DNA of 64,000 nt from Rhizobium chutanense (GTDB taxonomy: Bacteria; Pseudomonadota; Alphaproteobacteria; Rhizobiales; Rhizobiaceae): NCBI RefSeq assembly GCF_002531935.1, contig NZ_NWSV01000002.1:248001-312000 (forward strand), given 5' to 3'. Under the pieces are notes generated by a model. The model was not told where the DNA came from and ran no database searches. It worked only from the letters and a program-made list of their open reading frames with translations. The first letter of the stretch is position 1. Every line of letters begins with the position of its first letter. Position numbers and translations under genes: made by a program. Below are positions 32,551 through 45,390 of the stretch, piece after piece.

Positions 32551-32570
32551 AGCCGGGCACAAGCCCGGCT
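32551..32570 (-). terminator. Rho-independent terminator of rpoD
   Basis: A perfect 8-bp stem AGCCGGGC / GCCCGGCT with a 4-base loop lies 28 bases after the rpoD stop. On the transcribed strand it is followed by TTTTGC. A good intrinsic terminator. Confidence 0.85.
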
Positions 32571-32597
32571 TCCGCAATCGTAGAAGTCTTGTCGCCC

Positions 32598-34655
<2,058 letters not shown>

Positions 34656-34923
34656 TTATATCGTCGCCTTCCTGACGCTATCCAATCTCGCTACGGTGAA
34701 TGGGCCGTCTCAGGGCCAGACGCGTCGCTCGCGCCGCCCTCGAATCACCTTTGCCCACCTAACGGGATGACATTTAAAGCCTGATTAACCACGATAGCCG
34801 GCACCGGACAGCAAAGCTTTTTTGCTTTTGGATTTCCGGCCATGGTTGCGCGATCCGCCTTGACCCAGTTCACCGTTTCAACAAGTCGAACGGTGATTCC
34901 CACATTTTTTGCTCTCGTCAAGC

Positions 34924-34971
34924 TTTTCCACAAAAAAAGCCCACGAAAAATCGGAAAAAGCCTTATCCACA
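34924..34971 (+). promoter_or_regulatory. DnaA boxes in the gap upstream of rpoD
   Basis: A consensus DnaA box TTATCCACA lies at 34963-34971, and a one-mismatch copy TTTTCCACA at 34924-34932, in the same orientation, within the 467-base gap (34656-35122) between rpoD and the GFA gene. The gap also has an AT-rich segment (34780-34960) that should hold the rpoD promoter. No gene is seen in it. A link between replication initiation and rpoD expression is conceivable but unproven. Confidence 0.4.
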
Positions 34972-35122
34972 GGCTTTGAACCGCGGCAGCGATTGCGAAC
35001 CTTATTTAAGAGGCGGCAAACAAAAGACAAGGGCAGCAAGAATTTTGCCTGCTGCGCCAGTTGTTTCTGCCGTTTTGCAGTCCTGCCGGCGATCTATTCG
35101 CCTCTGTCCGGACGAATATTGG

Positions 35123-35470
35123 CTATTTTGCCTTGCCGTCATAGGCCGTCACCGTCAGCGTACCGAGATCGATCGCCGGAATGCAGCGCAGATTGACCGA
35201 GGCCATCGCCGCACCGTTCGGGCTCACACCCTCCCCGAACGGCGCGATGCCGCAATTGGCGCAGAAGTGATGCCGGATGACATGTCTGTTGAAAGTATAG
35301 GTCGAGAGTTTCTCTTCCGGCGTCTTCAGCACCAGCTTGTCGCGCGGCACGAAGGCCAGAAGCCCGCCGCGCCGGCGGCAGAGCGAACAGTTGCAATCGA
35401 GCGCTTCGGTGAATTCGCCTTCGACCTCGAAAGCCACGTTGCCGCAATGGCAGCTTCCTTCATAAATCAT
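35123..35470 (-). CDS. GFA/CENP-V domain protein
   Basis: This 115-residue protein shows the zinc-binding pattern of the glutathione-dependent formaldehyde-activating (GFA) family: GSCHCGNVAFEVEGE at the start, CNCSLCRRRGGLLAF, and CANCGIAPFGEG (about 70). Members bind structural zinc and S-hydroxymethyl-glutathione-like ligands, but many have other or unknown roles. It lies 10 bases after tdh in the same direction and is probably part of the kbl-tdh unit. Confidence 0.88.
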   Translation of the reverse strand: MIYEGSCHCGNVAFEVEGEFTEALDCNCSLCRRRGGLLAFVPRDKLVLKTPEEKLSTYTFNRHVIRHHFCANCGIAPFGEGVSPNGAAMASVNLRCIPAIDLGTLTVTAYDGKAK

Positions 35471-35480
35471 GCCTTCCTCC

Positions 35481-36518
35481 TCACATCCAATCCATGACGA
35501 CCTTGCCTGAGTTGCCCGACCGCATCGCCTCGAAGCCGTCGCGAAATTCGCCGATCTTGATGCGATGAGTAATGATCGGCGCCAGATCGAGGCCGCCCTG
35601 GACGAAGGCGATCATCTTGTACCAGGTCTCGAACATTTCGCGGCCGTAAATGCCCTTGAGATTGAGCATCTTGAAGATCACCTTGTTCCAGTCGATCTCG
35701 AAACCGGCCGGCGCGATGCCGAGAATGGCGATCTTGCCGCCATTGTTCATCTTGTCGATCATGTCGCGAAAGGCGGGGGCCGCGCCCGACATTTCGAGCC
35801 CGACGTCGAAGCCCTCGGTCATGCCGATCGCCTTCATCACATCGGCCAGATTTTCCTTGGAGGCATCGACGACATGGTCGATGCCGAGCTTGCGCGCCAG
35901 ATCCAGCCGGTGCGGATTGATATCGGTGATGACGACCTTGCGGGCGCCGGAACGTTTGGCGACCAGCGCCCCCATGATGCCGATCGGCCCGGCACCGGTG
36001 ACGAGCACGTCCTCGCCGACGAGATCGAAGGAGAGCGCAGTGTGCACGGCATTGCCGAACGGATCGAAGATCGCGGCGATTTCGTCCGAGATATCGTCCG
36101 GGATCGGCACCACATTGCTTTCGGGAATGCAGACGAACTCGCCGAAGGAACCCGGCCGATTGACGCCGACGCCGAGCGTGTTGCGGCAAAGATGCCCCCT
36201 GCCCGCCCGGCAGTTGCGGCACTTGCCGCAGACGATATGGCCCTCGCCGGAAACCCGCTCGCCGACATGATAACGGGTGACCGCCGAACCGATCTCGGCG
36301 ATCTCGCCGGAAAATTCATGGCCGACGACCATCGGCACCGGGATCGTCTTCTGCGCCCACTGGTCCCAGTTCCAGATATGCACGTCGGTGCCGCAGATCG
36401 CCGATTTCTTCACCCGGATCAGCACATCGTTCGGCCCGACCTCCGGCACCGGCACGTTCTCCATCCAAAGCCCGACTTCCGGCTTCGCTTTGACCAGCGC
36501 CTTCATCATGTTCGACAT
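35481..36518 (-). CDS. tdh: L-threonine 3-dehydrogenase
   Basis: The product has 345 residues, close to E. coli Tdh (341). The catalytic zinc site is seen in CGTDVHIW and GHEFSGEI; the structural zinc is bound by the four Cys of [15 protein letters not shown]. The NAD-binding fold carries [17 protein letters not shown]. It oxidises L-threonine to 2-amino-3-ketobutyrate, which Kbl, encoded upstream, cleaves with CoA to glycine and acetyl-CoA. A palindromic repeat of about 180 bases separates the two genes. Cytosolic. Confidence 0.96.
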   Translation of the reverse strand: MSNMMKALVKAKPEVGLWMENVPVPEVGPNDVLIRVKKSAICGTDVHIWNWDQWAQKTIPVPMVVGHEFSGEIAEIGSAVTRYHVGERVSGEGHIVCGKCRNCRAGRGHLCRNTLGVGVNRPGSFGEFVCIPESNVVPIPDDISDEIAAIFDPFGNAVHTALSFDLVGEDVLVTGAGPIGIMGALVAKRSGARKVVITDINPHRLDLARKLGIDHVVDASKENLADVMKAIGMTEGFDVGLEMSGAAPAFRDMIDKMNNGGKIAILGIAPAGFEIDWNKVIFKMLNLKGIYGREMFETWYKMIAFVQGGLDLAPIITHRIKIGEFRDGFEAMRSGNSGKVVMDWM

Positions 36519-36571
36519 ATCTGTGTTCCTTGGCTCCGTATCTGTCGCAGCCCCTCATCCGCCTGCCGGCA

Positions 36572-36675
36572 CCTTCTCCCCGCGCGCGGGGAGAAGGGGT
36601 ATGTCGCACCGGCTTCGTCAACCCTCGACGCTGCGTTTGGCAGGTCCCCTCTCCCCGTTTTTGACGGGGAGAGGG
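36572..36675. repeat. Two palindromes between kbl and tdh
   Basis: The hairpins CCTTCTCCCC...GGGGAGAAGG (36572-36597) and CCCTCTCCCC-GTTTTTGAC-GGGGAGAGGG (36647-36675) lie 49 bases apart, with flanks GCCCCTCA and TGAGGGGC closing the element. A related single hairpin occurs near 50193-50241. This belongs to the G/C-run family of rhizobial intergenic repeats. Confidence 0.75.
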
Positions 36676-36700
36676 TTAGGGTGAGGGGCAAACCCCATGC

Positions 36701-37888
36701 TCAAATCACACCCAGTTCCCGCCCAGCTTCGGCAAAGGCCGCAATCGCCCGCTCCACATCCCCCTTCGAATGCGCCGCCGACATCTGTGTGCGGATGCGA
36801 GCCTGGCCTTTCGGCACGACCGGGAAGGAAAAGCCGATGACATAAATGCCCTTCTTCAGCATCAGCCCCGCCATGTCCTGCGCCAGCTTGGCATCGCCCA
36901 GCATGACCGGGATGATCGGATGGCCTTGCCCGGCGAGCGTGAAGCCAAGCTTGGTCATCTCGCTGCGGAAGAGATCGGCATTATCAGACAGGCGCTTGCG
37001 CAAGGCATCGCCGTTTTCGATCAGGTCGAAGACTTTCAGCGAAGCAGCCGCGATAACGGGCGCCAGCGTATTCGAGAACAGATAGGGCCGCGAGCGCTGC
37101 CGCAGCCATTCGACGATCTCCGCCTTGGCCGAGGTATAACCGCCGGAAGCGCCGCCAAGCGCCTTGCCCAGCGTGCCGGTAATGATGTCGATCCGGCCCT
37201 CGACGCCGCAATATTCCGGCGAGCCGCGGCCATTCCTGCCGACGAATCCGACCGCATGGCTGTCGTCGACCATGACCATCGCACCATATTTCTCGGCGAG
37301 ATCGCAGACGCCGCCGAGATTGGCGATGATGCCGTCCATCGAGAAGACGCCGTCGGTGGCGATCAGCTTGAAGCGGCTGCCTTCGGCCTTTTTCAGCTCC
37401 TCTTCCAGCGCCGCCATATCATTGTTGGCGTAGCGGAAGCGCTTGGCCTTGGAGAGACGCACGCCATCGATGATCGAGGCGTGGTTCAGCGCGTCGGAAA
37501 TGATCGCATCCTCTTCGCCGAGCAGCGTTTCGAATAGGCCGCCATTGGCATCGAAACAGGAGGAATAGAGGATCGTGTCTTCCATGCCGAGGAAGGAGGA
37601 GATGCGGGCTTCGAGCTGCTTATGCTCCTCCTGCGTTCCGCAGATGAAGCGCACCGAGGCCATGCCGTAGCCATAGCGGTCGAGCGCCCGCTTGCCGGCC
37701 GCGGCCAATTCCTCATTGTCGGCGAGGCCGAGATAGTTGTTGGCGCAGAAATTCAGCACGCGCTCGCCGGAGATAACGGCGATTTCGCCAGCCTGCTTCG
37801 AGGTGATGACGCGTTCGGACTTGTAGAGGCCGGCATCCCTGAGAGAGGCCAGTTCAGATTGCAGGTGGGAGAGAAATGCTTTTGTCAT
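36701..37888 (-). CDS. kbl: 2-amino-3-ketobutyrate CoA ligase (glycine C-acetyltransferase)
   Basis: From the ATG at 37888 the product has 395 residues, matching E. coli Kbl (398). It is a PLP enzyme of the alpha-oxoamine synthase family: the PLP-binding Lys sits in [15 protein letters not shown], the pyridine-contact Asp in [12 protein letters not shown], and SMDGIIANL precedes them. It converts 2-amino-3-ketobutyrate plus CoA to glycine and acetyl-CoA, downstream of Tdh in threonine breakdown. A longer frame to 37933 is open but out of family length. Confidence 0.96.
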   Translation of the reverse strand: MTKAFLSHLQSELASLRDAGLYKSERVITSKQAGEIAVISGERVLNFCANNYLGLADNEELAAAGKRALDRYGYGMASVRFICGTQEEHKQLEARISSFLGMEDTILYSSCFDANGGLFETLLGEEDAIISDALNHASIIDGVRLSKAKRFRYANNDMAALEEELKKAEGSRFKLIATDGVFSMDGIIANLGGVCDLAEKYGAMVMVDDSHAVGFVGRNGRGSPEYCGVEGRIDIITGTLGKALGGASGGYTSAKAEIVEWLRQRSRPYLFSNTLAPVIAAASLKVFDLIENGDALRKRLSDNADLFRSEMTKLGFTLAGQGHPIIPVMLGDAKLAQDMAGLMLKKGIYVIGFSFPVVPKGQARIRTQMSAAHSKGDVERAIAAFAEAGRELGVI

Positions 37889-38000
37889 TGTAAGCGGCCT
37901 TTTCTCCAAAACATTCTCCGATCGGCGCTGCAATTAGCACAAAGCAAGTGCAGATGTCGCCGATCCGGTACGAAATATTTTCGTCGCCAAAGACCGCGGA

Positions 38001-39866
38001 CTACTGGTCGTGCGAGAGAATGATCTCCAGGAACGCATCGCCATAGCGCTCGAGCTTCGACTGGCCGACACCCGATATGCCCAGCAACTCCTTGCGGCTC
38101 CTCGGCCGTTCGGTGGCAAAGGCGATCAGCGTCGTATCGGGGAAGACGACATAGGGCGGCACGCCGAGCGATTTGGCGATCGACATGCGCTCGGCCCTGA
38201 GAGCCTCGAAGAGACTGCCGTCTGCGCCGGACAGGCCCGATTTGCGCTCGCTGCGCTCGGCCTTCTTCGTGCGCCGTTCCGAGGCCGGCCGGTCCTTGCG
38301 GAAGAACACCTGCCGCTCGTGCTTGAAGACGGCGCGCGCTTCCGGCTCCAGCTTCAGCGCCCCGTAGGCATCGTGGTCGATACGGATCAACCCCATGGCC
38401 AGCAGCTGACGGAAGACCGATTGCCAGGTGCGCGCCGGAAAATCCTTGCCGGCGCCGAAAACAGGCATATCGACATGGCCGAAACGTTCGGTCTTCTCAT
38501 TGGCATTGCCGACGAGGACGTCGATGACATGGCCGGCGCCGAAACGTTCGCCGGTCCGGTAGACGGCGGCCAGCGCCTTGATCGCTGCTTCCGTGCCCTC
38601 CCAGGTCTCGACCGGCTTCAGGCAGGTGTCGCAATTGCCGCATTGGCCGGCATGAGCCTCGCCGAAATGGGCAAGGATCGCCTGCCGGCGGCAGGAAGCG
38701 GTCTCGCAGATTGCCAGCAAGGCGTTAAGCTTGGCGCGCTCGACCCGCTTGATCTCGTCGGCGGCATTGCCCTCATCGATCATCCGGCGGCGCTGGATGA
38801 CATCGGCCATGCCATAGGCCATCCAGACCTCAGACGGCAGGCCGTCGCGCCCGGCACGCCCGGTCTCCTGGTAATAGGCTTCCACCGATCCCGGCAGATC
38901 GAGATGGGCGACATAACGGACATTCGGCTTGTCGATGCCCATGCCGAAGGCGACAGTAGCGACCAGGCAGAGGTTTTCCTCCTTGAGGAAAGCGTCCTGA
39001 TTGGCGTCGCGAACGGCCCTGTCCATGCCGGCATGATAGGCACGCGCGCGGATGCCCTGCCCGTTCAGCCACTCGGCCGTGTCCTCGACCTTGGCGCGTG
39101 ACAGGCAATAGACGATGCCGCTGTTTCCCTTGTGACCGGAGAGAAACCGCAGGAGCTGCTGGCGCGGCTGGTCGCGCTCGACGATCTCGTAGGCGATGTT
39201 CGGCCGGTCGAAGCTGGTGGTGAAGACCTCGGCATTGTCGAGCCCCAGCCGCTCGATGATATCGTCGCGCGTATGCGGATCGGCCGTTGCCGTCAGCGCC
39301 ACCCTGGGCACGCCGGGATATTGCTCGCCGAGACGGCCGAGCTCGCGATATTCCGGCCGGAAATCATGGCCCCATTGCGAAACGCAATGGGCCTCGTCGA
39401 TGGCAAACAGCGCGATCTTTTCATTGGCGATCAGCTCGCGGAAACCGTCGGTCAGGATGCGCTCGGGTGTGACGTAGAGAAGATCGAGCTTGCCCGCCGA
39501 AAGCGCCCGGCGAACCTCGACGAATTCCTCGCGCGACAGCGATGAATTGAGCGCTGCGGCCCGGATGCCGAGCTGCTTCATCGCCTCGACCTGATCGCGC
39601 ATCAGTGCAATCAGCGGCGAAACGACGATGCCGACGCCGTCCCGGCAGAGCGCCGGGATCTGGAAACACAGCGATTTGCCGGCCCCTGTGGGAAAGAGCA
39701 CCACCGCATCGCCGCCGGAAACCAGATGTTCGACCACCTGCTGCTGCTTGCTGCGGAAGGAGGAATAGCCATAGACCTGCTTCAACACCTCGAGCGGCGC
39801 GCGGCCGGCGGAAAACAGCGCATCGGAAGCGGAAAAGCCCGGTTCATTGCGTTCGGTCAGCGACAT
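38001..39866 (-). CDS. recQ: ATP-dependent DNA helicase RecQ
   Basis: The product has 621 residues, near E. coli RecQ (609). The Walker A motif FPTGAGKS is at 58-65 and the DEAH box in [20 protein letters not shown] near 152. A helicase C-terminal domain follows, then the zinc-binding RQC region ([24 protein letters not shown], about 390-413) and a C-terminal HRDC domain. The 3'-5' helicase acts in recombination and repair of stalled forks. Its ATG overlaps the dnaG stop by one base (TGATG), so it is coupled to primase, an uncommon neighbour. Confidence 0.96.
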   Translation of the reverse strand: MSLTERNEPGFSASDALFSAGRAPLEVLKQVYGYSSFRSKQQQVVEHLVSGGDAVVLFPTGAGKSLCFQIPALCRDGVGIVVSPLIALMRDQVEAMKQLGIRAAALNSSLSREEFVEVRRALSAGKLDLLYVTPERILTDGFRELIANEKIALFAIDEAHCVSQWGHDFRPEYRELGRLGEQYPGVPRVALTATADPHTRDDIIERLGLDNAEVFTTSFDRPNIAYEIVERDQPRQQLLRFLSGHKGNSGIVYCLSRAKVEDTAEWLNGQGIRARAYHAGMDRAVRDANQDAFLKEENLCLVATVAFGMGIDKPNVRYVAHLDLPGSVEAYYQETGRAGRDGLPSEVWMAYGMADVIQRRRMIDEGNAADEIKRVERAKLNALLAICETASCRRQAILAHFGEAHAGQCGNCDTCLKPVETWEGTEAAIKALAAVYRTGERFGAGHVIDVLVGNANEKTERFGHVDMPVFGAGKDFPARTWQSVFRQLLAMGLIRIDHDAYGALKLEPEARAVFKHERQVFFRKDRPASERRTKKAERSERKSGLSGADGSLFEALRAERMSIAKSLGVPPYVVFPDTTLIAFATERPRSRKELLGISGVGQSKLERYGDAFLEIILSHDQ

Positions 39867-41869
39867 CAGTGGTTCGCCGCCCCTTTGACGCGGCCGGAAA
39901 GCACGCCGAAGCCGTCGATGATCGCCTCCTGATTCTCCAGGCGCACGCCTTCGAAATGCACTTCCTGCTGCGCCCGCATCAGCTGAACGATCGCCTCGCC
40001 GTCGCCGGCTTCGGTCGCCAGCGCAATCTCGCGTTCGAGTTCCATCTTCTGCCGGCGCAGCGCCTTCGCGCGTTTGTGAAAGGCGAGCGCCTGGCGGTAG
40101 CCCTCACGCGCATCCTCCATCGCCGCCTCTTCGGTCGCCGTCCAGAGCCGCGCATTGCGCACCTGCTGGTCGAGGCTCTTGATGAGCGGACCGAAACCTT
40201 CGAATTCCAGCCGCTCCGTCAGATATTCGCGCGTCAGGTGCGGGCCGGCGACGGCAGCGGCCGCCCCCAGCATCGCCGACCAGAGCCGCTGCAGCTCGCG
40301 GCTGTCATATTCGATTGCAGCGATCTCGTCATAATCGTCGATCATCAGGGCCGGATGATTGACGACGGTCAGCGCCAGCACGCTTTCGCGCAGCGCCGTA
40401 ATGTCCCGATGTCCGCGCACGGGGCCCGAGCGGGCGAGCCGGTCGGAAATGAGGCTGGGGCTTTTCGGCCCTGCCTTGCCGGCATTGTCGCGGCCGTTCC
40501 GGGAATTGCCGTTGCCGTTGAAACCGCGGCGCTCGCCGCTGCCGCGGTTCTGGAACTGCGGCTGGAAGAAGGTGTTCAGCCGGTCGCGTATATCCTGCTG
40601 GTAGTGACGGCGCACATTCTCGTCGGCGATGACGGCGACCAGCTGCTTCAGCCGCGCTTCAAGCTCGGCGCGCGCCTCGGGCGTGTCGAATTTGCCGGTA
40701 TTGACCTCGCGGCTCCACAGCATCTCCGAAAGCGGCTTTGCCTGGCTCATCACCTTGTCGAAGGGCGCGCGGCCTTCGTCGCGCACGAGGTCGTCCGGGT
40801 CCTTGCCATCAGGCAGAAGCGCGAAGCGGACGGAACGGCCGGGCTTCAGATGTGGCAGCGCCAGTTCGGCGGCGCGATTGGCGGCGCGGATGCCGGCGCC
40901 GTCACCGTCGAAGCAGAGCACCGGCTGCGGCACCATCTTCCAGAGCAGCTCGAGCTGATTTTCGGTGAGCGCCGTGCCGAGCGGCGCGACGGCATTCTCG
41001 ACGCCCGCCTGATAAAGCGCAATCACATCCATATAACCTTCGACGGCGATGATGGTGCCGCTCGCATTGTCGTCCTGATCGCCGCGGCCAGGGCCCTGGA
41101 TGGCGCGGCGGGCGCGGGCGAAATTGTAAAGCACATTGCCCTTGTGGAAGAGTTCCGTCTCGTTGGAGTTCAGATATTTCGCCGGCGCGTCGGCCGACAT
41201 GGCGCGGCCGCCGAAGGCGATCACCTTTTCCCGCGACGAGAGGATCGGAAACATGATGCGGTCGCGGAAGCGGTCGTAAGAAACCGGCACGTTTTCATGG
41301 ACGACCAGGCCGCAGGCCTCGATCTGCTCCTTGGTGACGCCCTTGCCGGCGAGGAATTCCTTCAGCGCATTGCGGCTGTCGGGCGCATAACCGAGACGGA
41401 AAGTCTCGATGGTGCGCCCGGTCAGCCCGCGGTCGCGCAGATAGGCGCGCGCTCTCGCCCCGTTGGCCGTCTGCAACTGATCCTGGAAAAATTGTGTCGC
41501 CATTTCCATGACGTCGATCAGCGAGCCCCGCTCCTTCTCGCGCTTCTCCATCACAGGATCGGCAAGCGGCATCGGAACGCCTGCCATATCGGCGATCTGC
41601 TGCACCGCCTCGGGAAAACTCAAGCCCTCCAGCTCGGTGAGGAAGCGGAAGTGGTCGCCGGTGACGCCGCAGCCGAAGCAGTGATAGCGACCCTTCCGGT
41701 CCTCGCAGTGGAAGCTCGGCGATTTCTCTCCATGGAACGGGCAGCAAGCCCAGTAATCGCCGCGCGACACGTTGGTCTTGCGTTTATCCCAGCTCACGCG
41801 GCGCGCGATCACGTTCGAAATCGGAACGCGGTCGCGAATATCATCGAGAAAGGTGTTGGAAAAGCGCAT
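39866..41869 (-). CDS. dnaG: DNA primase
   Basis: The product has 667 residues, full length for alphaproteobacterial DnaG. The N-terminal CHC2 zinc finger is [12 protein letters not shown] ... [12 protein letters not shown] (about 38-66). The TOPRIM catalytic part includes [15 protein letters not shown] with its Glu and the acidic CFDGDGAG motif (about 318). The C-terminal part (about 440-660) should bind the DnaB helicase. It makes RNA primers for replication. Upstream on the left strand lies a 668-base gap to the next gene. Confidence 0.97.
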   Translation of the reverse strand: MRFSNTFLDDIRDRVPISNVIARRVSWDKRKTNVSRGDYWACCPFHGEKSPSFHCEDRKGRYHCFGCGVTGDHFRFLTELEGLSFPEAVQQIADMAGVPMPLADPVMEKREKERGSLIDVMEMATQFFQDQLQTANGARARAYLRDRGLTGRTIETFRLGYAPDSRNALKEFLAGKGVTKEQIEACGLVVHENVPVSYDRFRDRIMFPILSSREKVIAFGGRAMSADAPAKYLNSNETELFHKGNVLYNFARARRAIQGPGRGDQDDNASGTIIAVEGYMDVIALYQAGVENAVAPLGTALTENQLELLWKMVPQPVLCFDGDGAGIRAANRAAELALPHLKPGRSVRFALLPDGKDPDDLVRDEGRAPFDKVMSQAKPLSEMLWSREVNTGKFDTPEARAELEARLKQLVAVIADENVRRHYQQDIRDRLNTFFQPQFQNRGSGERRGFNGNGNSRNGRDNAGKAGPKSPSLISDRLARSGPVRGHRDITALRESVLALTVVNHPALMIDDYDEIAAIEYDSRELQRLWSAMLGAAAAVAGPHLTREYLTERLEFEGFGPLIKSLDQQVRNARLWTATEEAAMEDAREGYRQALAFHKRAKALRRQKMELEREIALATEAGDGEAIVQLMRAQQEVHFEGVRLENQEAIIDGFGVLSGRVKGAANH

Positions 41870-42385
41870 CTATACCTCTTGGCCAGCCTCCATATAAGCT
41901 GGTTTGCCGCTCCACGCCACGAAACTTGTCACCAAAACCCGCTATTCACAGGCAAGTGCACCCGTCCCCGGCGGCGTCGGTTATCCAATCAAAAACACGT
42001 TATCGCCCCCTGCGACAGGGTGCGACATTATTGTCTTTCAAGCGTTGAAATTCCGCCGCCGTAAATGTCTCGGCAAGCGTGGCGGCCCTTGATGGAGCCG
42101 AATTAAATCGTTTTAAAACAGCCACTTATCGTCTGCATCGATTGAACGGCCTTATCCCGCCGCCGCCAGCCGAACCTTCGCTTCGACGGCTCTAAAAACG
42201 ACGTTTTCGGCAATCATTATTTTTTTGTAATTTGAATAAGCCGCCAGCCCGCAATAGGTTCGATCTCAACAAAGCGATCCCCAAGCGAAGCACCATCCCT
42301 ACCCCCGGCGCCGCTTCGCAAGGGTGCCTTTGCAAACACCCTCCGGCTTGGGCCTCGGCCCTGCGTGCCGGTGGAAGCAAAGAGC

Positions 42386-42420
42386 AAGAAGGCAGGAGCG
42401 CCCCCAGCTCCTGCCTTCTT
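42386..42420. terminator. Strong 14-bp hairpin in the dnaG upstream gap
   Basis: A perfect 14-bp stem AAGAAGGCAGGAGC / GCTCCTGCCTTCTT with a 7-base loop is followed on the plus strand by AAATTTTAAG. It lies in the 668-base gap 41870-42537, which has no convincing gene. A T-rich stretch ATTATTTTTTTG also occurs at 42216-42227 after a small hairpin. The hairpin could end a small RNA or be a bidirectional terminator. Confidence 0.5.
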
Positions 42421-42537
42421 AAATTTTAAGCTCCCTTGCGACAACTCTCCCTTTGAAATTAACCGCTTATAGACAAAACCGTTGACAGGCGGCGCTTGCA
42501 TGAAAGATGTATGCGCCGAACTCCTGGACCTCTCCAA

Positions 42538-43428
42538 ATGGCTTTTACCGCGGACAATCTCGCAGCAGACGATCGCTTTCTCGCGGCGATCCTCAATTGC
42601 GCCGATCAGATGCTCTCGATCTATCGCGAGAGCCCTCGCATCGCCTCGATCTTCGCCGCGCAGCAGCGCTGGCTGATGGCCCATGCCGGCTTCGCGCTTC
42701 ATTACGGCCACCCCGACGACGGCAGGAGCGGCGGCCTCTATTCCGGCCGGTTCATCGATTTCTCGGTCAGGAACGACATCGCCAGCCGCAACACGGCTGC
42801 GGCCTTCATGCAGGAAATGCTGGCTTACCGCTTCCTGCGAACGGTTCCCGGCCCCGACAAGCGCACACGCTATCTGGAACCCACGGAGATCGCCGAACAG
42901 CATTTCACCCGATGGCTCGTCGCCCATGTGATGATCCTCGACAGTCTCGACGGCGGTGGACGCGCCGACAGGATCACCGCCGATCCCGCGGCAATGATGG
43001 CCGCCATCCAACCGCGGATCGCCAAGGCGATTATCGGCAGCGAAGCGGTGCGCAATCCGGGGCCTACCTTCAATCTTTTCAACTGGGCAAATACCGGCGG
43101 GCTGGTGATGGATTACCTGATCTCGCGCCTTCCGCAATTTCCCCGGACGGCCGAACGCGTCGTGGTCGGCCCGCTGTCGCTCCGGGAAATCCGCGAGCAG
43201 TTCATGATCTCCAACACCCACCTGAAGCGGCTTCTGACGCAGGCAGCGACCATGGAAAGCGTCGGCTGGACCGAGCCCTCCCGCAAGGGCGACTTCTGGC
43301 TGTCGGGCCGCTTCATCATGGAATATTGGAATTATCAGGCGGCGAAGTTCGCCATCATCGATGCCGCCGCCGAAGCAGTGCTCGGGCCTGCGGTTCAGGA
43401 CGAACCGCAGGCGAGACGGGTGGTGTGA
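42538..43428 (+). CDS. Hypothetical protein with possible winged-helix C-terminal part
   Basis: The likely start is the ATG at 42538 (296 residues); upstream in-frame starts exist and no good ribosome-binding site decides. The protein is soluble. The segment VVVGPLSLREIREQFMISNTHLKRLLTQAATMESVGWTEPS (about 210-250) resembles a helix-turn-helix with a wing, so a DNA-binding role is possible. The rest, including LMAHAGFALHYGHPDDG, is not recognised. It is convergent with the YqeY gene, 3 bases apart. It appears to be conserved-type host sequence by codon use. Confidence 0.65.
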   Translation: MAFTADNLAADDRFLAAILNCADQMLSIYRESPRIASIFAAQQRWLMAHAGFALHYGHPDDGRSGGLYSGRFIDFSVRNDIASRNTAAAFMQEMLAYRFLRTVPGPDKRTRYLEPTEIAEQHFTRWLVAHVMILDSLDGGGRADRITADPAAMMAAIQPRIAKAIIGSEAVRNPGPTFNLFNWANTGGLVMDYLISRLPQFPRTAERVVVGPLSLREIREQFMISNTHLKRLLTQAATMESVGWTEPSRKGDFWLSGRFIMEYWNYQAAKFAIIDAAAEAVLGPAVQDEPQARRVV

Positions 43429-43431
43429 GAC

Positions 43432-43887
43432 TTATCCGTTCAGCAGTTCCTTGACGGTCGCCGACGCCTTGGCGAAATCCATCTGGCCGGCATAACGCTC
43501 CTTGAGCGCCGCCATCACCTTGCCCATGTCCTTGACACTCGAGGAACCCGTCTCCGCGATAACGGCCGAAATATTGGCGCGCACCTCACCATCAGAAAGC
43601 TGCTTCGGCATGAAATCCTGGATGACGGTGATTTCGGCGCGCTCTTTTGCGGCAAGCTCCGGCCGTGAATTCTCCTCGTAGATCTTGGCCGATTCGTCGC
43701 GCTGCTTCACCATCTTGGCGAGGATCTGCAGGATCTCGTCCTCGCTCGCCTGCTCCTTGCCGGTGCCGCGATTGGCGATATCGCGGTCCTTGATCGCAGC
43801 CTGAATCAGCCGGACGGTGGAAAGCCGCTCCGAATCCTTGGCCTTCATCGCCTCTTTGAGCTGGGTGGCGAGTTGATCGCGCAGCAT
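43432..43887 (-). CDS. GatB/YqeY-domain protein
   Basis: The 151-residue length is typical of YqeY. Sequence marks are LRDQLATQLKEAMKAKDSERLSTVRLIQAAIKD at the start, the DEILQILAKMVKQRDESA middle, FMPKQLSDGEVRANISAVIAETGSSSVKDMGKVMAALK and the closing GQMDFAKASATVKELL. The fold is the tail domain that in GatB binds tRNA; stand-alone YqeY proteins are thought to act on tRNA or aminoacylation but the role is not settled. Divergent from carA across 266 bases, a common rhizobial pair. Confidence 0.92.
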   Translation of the reverse strand: MLRDQLATQLKEAMKAKDSERLSTVRLIQAAIKDRDIANRGTGKEQASEDEILQILAKMVKQRDESAKIYEENSRPELAAKERAEITVIQDFMPKQLSDGEVRANISAVIAETGSSSVKDMGKVMAALKERYAGQMDFAKASATVKELLNG

Positions 43888-44153
43888 GGTCTTTTCTCCT
43901 TTTTTGATGCCGCTTCATAAACCACGCCGATGCGGCGGATCAAATAAATTGCGCGATCGGCGGGATAAAGGGCAGGAAAACAGCCGCAATCTCGGCTACA
44001 AAGAGTTGACCGTAAGCGATTGCGTGGCTATCTACCGCCACCTGCACCAAAATTCGTGATCAGGCCTGAAGACGCGCGGCTTAGCCGTGCCCACACGCCT
44101 GCGAGATCAAATGGCGACGAGCGCGGCAACGCGCGCCGACCGCCGGAAACGGG

Positions 44154-45365
44154 ATGAAGATGACCGCGACAGCACCCTGGACAATCGAAAAGCCGACCGC
44201 CCTGCTCGTTCTCGCCGACGGCACGGTGATCGAAGGCAAGGGCATCGGCGCTACCGGCAAGGTGCAGGCCGAAGTCGTCTTCAACACGGCGCTGACCGGC
44301 TACGAAGAGATCATGACCGACCCTTCCTATCTCGGCCAGATCGTCACCTTCACCTTTCCCCATATCGGCAATATCGGCACCAACGATGAAGACATCGAGG
44401 ATCTGACGCCTGCCGCCCGCCACGGCGCCGTCGGGGTCATCTTCAAGGCCGACATCACCGAACCGTCGAACTACCGTGCCGCCAAGCATCTCGATCAATG
44501 GCTGAAGGCACGCGGTATCATCGGCCTCTGCGGCATCGATACGCGCGCGCTGACCGCCTGGATCCGTGAGAACGGCGCCCCGAATGCGGTGATCGCCCAC
44601 GATCCGAACGGCGTCTTCGACATCGAGACGCTGAAGGCCGAAGCCAAGGCCTGGAGCGGCCTCGAAGGTCTCGACCTTGCCAAGGTCGCTTCGTCGGGTC
44701 AGTCCTCGCAATGGACGGAGACCCCGTGGGTCTGGAACGAAGGTTACGGTGAACTCGGCGCAGCGGATGCGAAATACCACGTCGTCTGCCTCGACTACGG
44801 CGTCAAGCGCAACATCCTGCGCCTGTTTGCCGGCCTCGACTGCAAGGTGACCGTCGTGCCGGCAGCAACGAGCGCGGAAGACGTGCTCGCCATGCAGCCG
44901 GACGGCATCTTCCTGTCGAACGGCCCGGGCGACCCGGCGGCAACCGGCGAATATGCCGTGCCCGTGATCAAGACGCTTGTTAAAACCGATATTCCGGTCT
45001 TCGGCATCTGCCTCGGCCACCAGATGCTGGGCCTCGCCCTCGGCGCCAAGACCGAGAAGATGCATCAGGGCCATCACGGCGCCAACCACCCGGTCAAGGA
45101 CCATACGACGGGCAAGGTCGAGATCGTCTCGATGAACCACGGCTTCGCGATCGACTCGAGGTCGCTGCCCGATGGCGTTGAAGAGACTCATATTTCGCTC
45201 TTCGACGGCACCAATTGCGGCCTGCGCGTGCTCGGCAAGCAGGTCTTCTCCGTCCAGCACCATCCGGAAGCCTCCCCCGGCCCGCAGGACAGCCACTATC
45301 TCTTCCGCCGCTTCATCAACATGGTGCGCGAAAAGAAGGGCGAACCGGCGCTCGCCGAACGCTGA
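44154..45365 (+). CDS. carA: Carbamoyl-phosphate synthase small subunit (glutamine amidotransferase)
   Basis: The product has 403 residues (an ATG at 44160 would give 401). The N-terminal CarA domain contains LADGTVIEGKGIG and FNTALTGYEEIMTDPSY. The class I glutaminase domain has the nucleophile Cys in FGICLGHQMLGLALG (about 285) and the His/Glu pair in QHHPEASPGPQDS. It hydrolyses glutamine and channels ammonia to CarB for carbamoyl phosphate used in arginine and pyrimidine synthesis. carB lies 6.2 kb downstream in the same direction, not adjacent. A terminator follows at 45391. Confidence 0.98.
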   Translation: MKMTATAPWTIEKPTALLVLADGTVIEGKGIGATGKVQAEVVFNTALTGYEEIMTDPSYLGQIVTFTFPHIGNIGTNDEDIEDLTPAARHGAVGVIFKADITEPSNYRAAKHLDQWLKARGIIGLCGIDTRALTAWIRENGAPNAVIAHDPNGVFDIETLKAEAKAWSGLEGLDLAKVASSGQSSQWTETPWVWNEGYGELGAADAKYHVVCLDYGVKRNILRLFAGLDCKVTVVPAATSAEDVLAMQPDGIFLSNGPGDPAATGEYAVPVIKTLVKTDIPVFGICLGHQMLGLALGAKTEKMHQGHHGANHPVKDHTTGKVEIVSMNHGFAIDSRSLPDGVEETHISLFDGTNCGLRVLGKQVFSVQHHPEASPGPQDSHYLFRRFINMVREKKGEPALAER

Positions 45366-45390
45366 TTTCAATACCGCCCATTTCAGATGA

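Noticed and set aside
44087..44389. Short frame over the carA start as a possible leader peptide
   Set aside because: It is very Arg-rich and continues deep into carA in a shadow frame; no attenuator hairpin with T-run follows.
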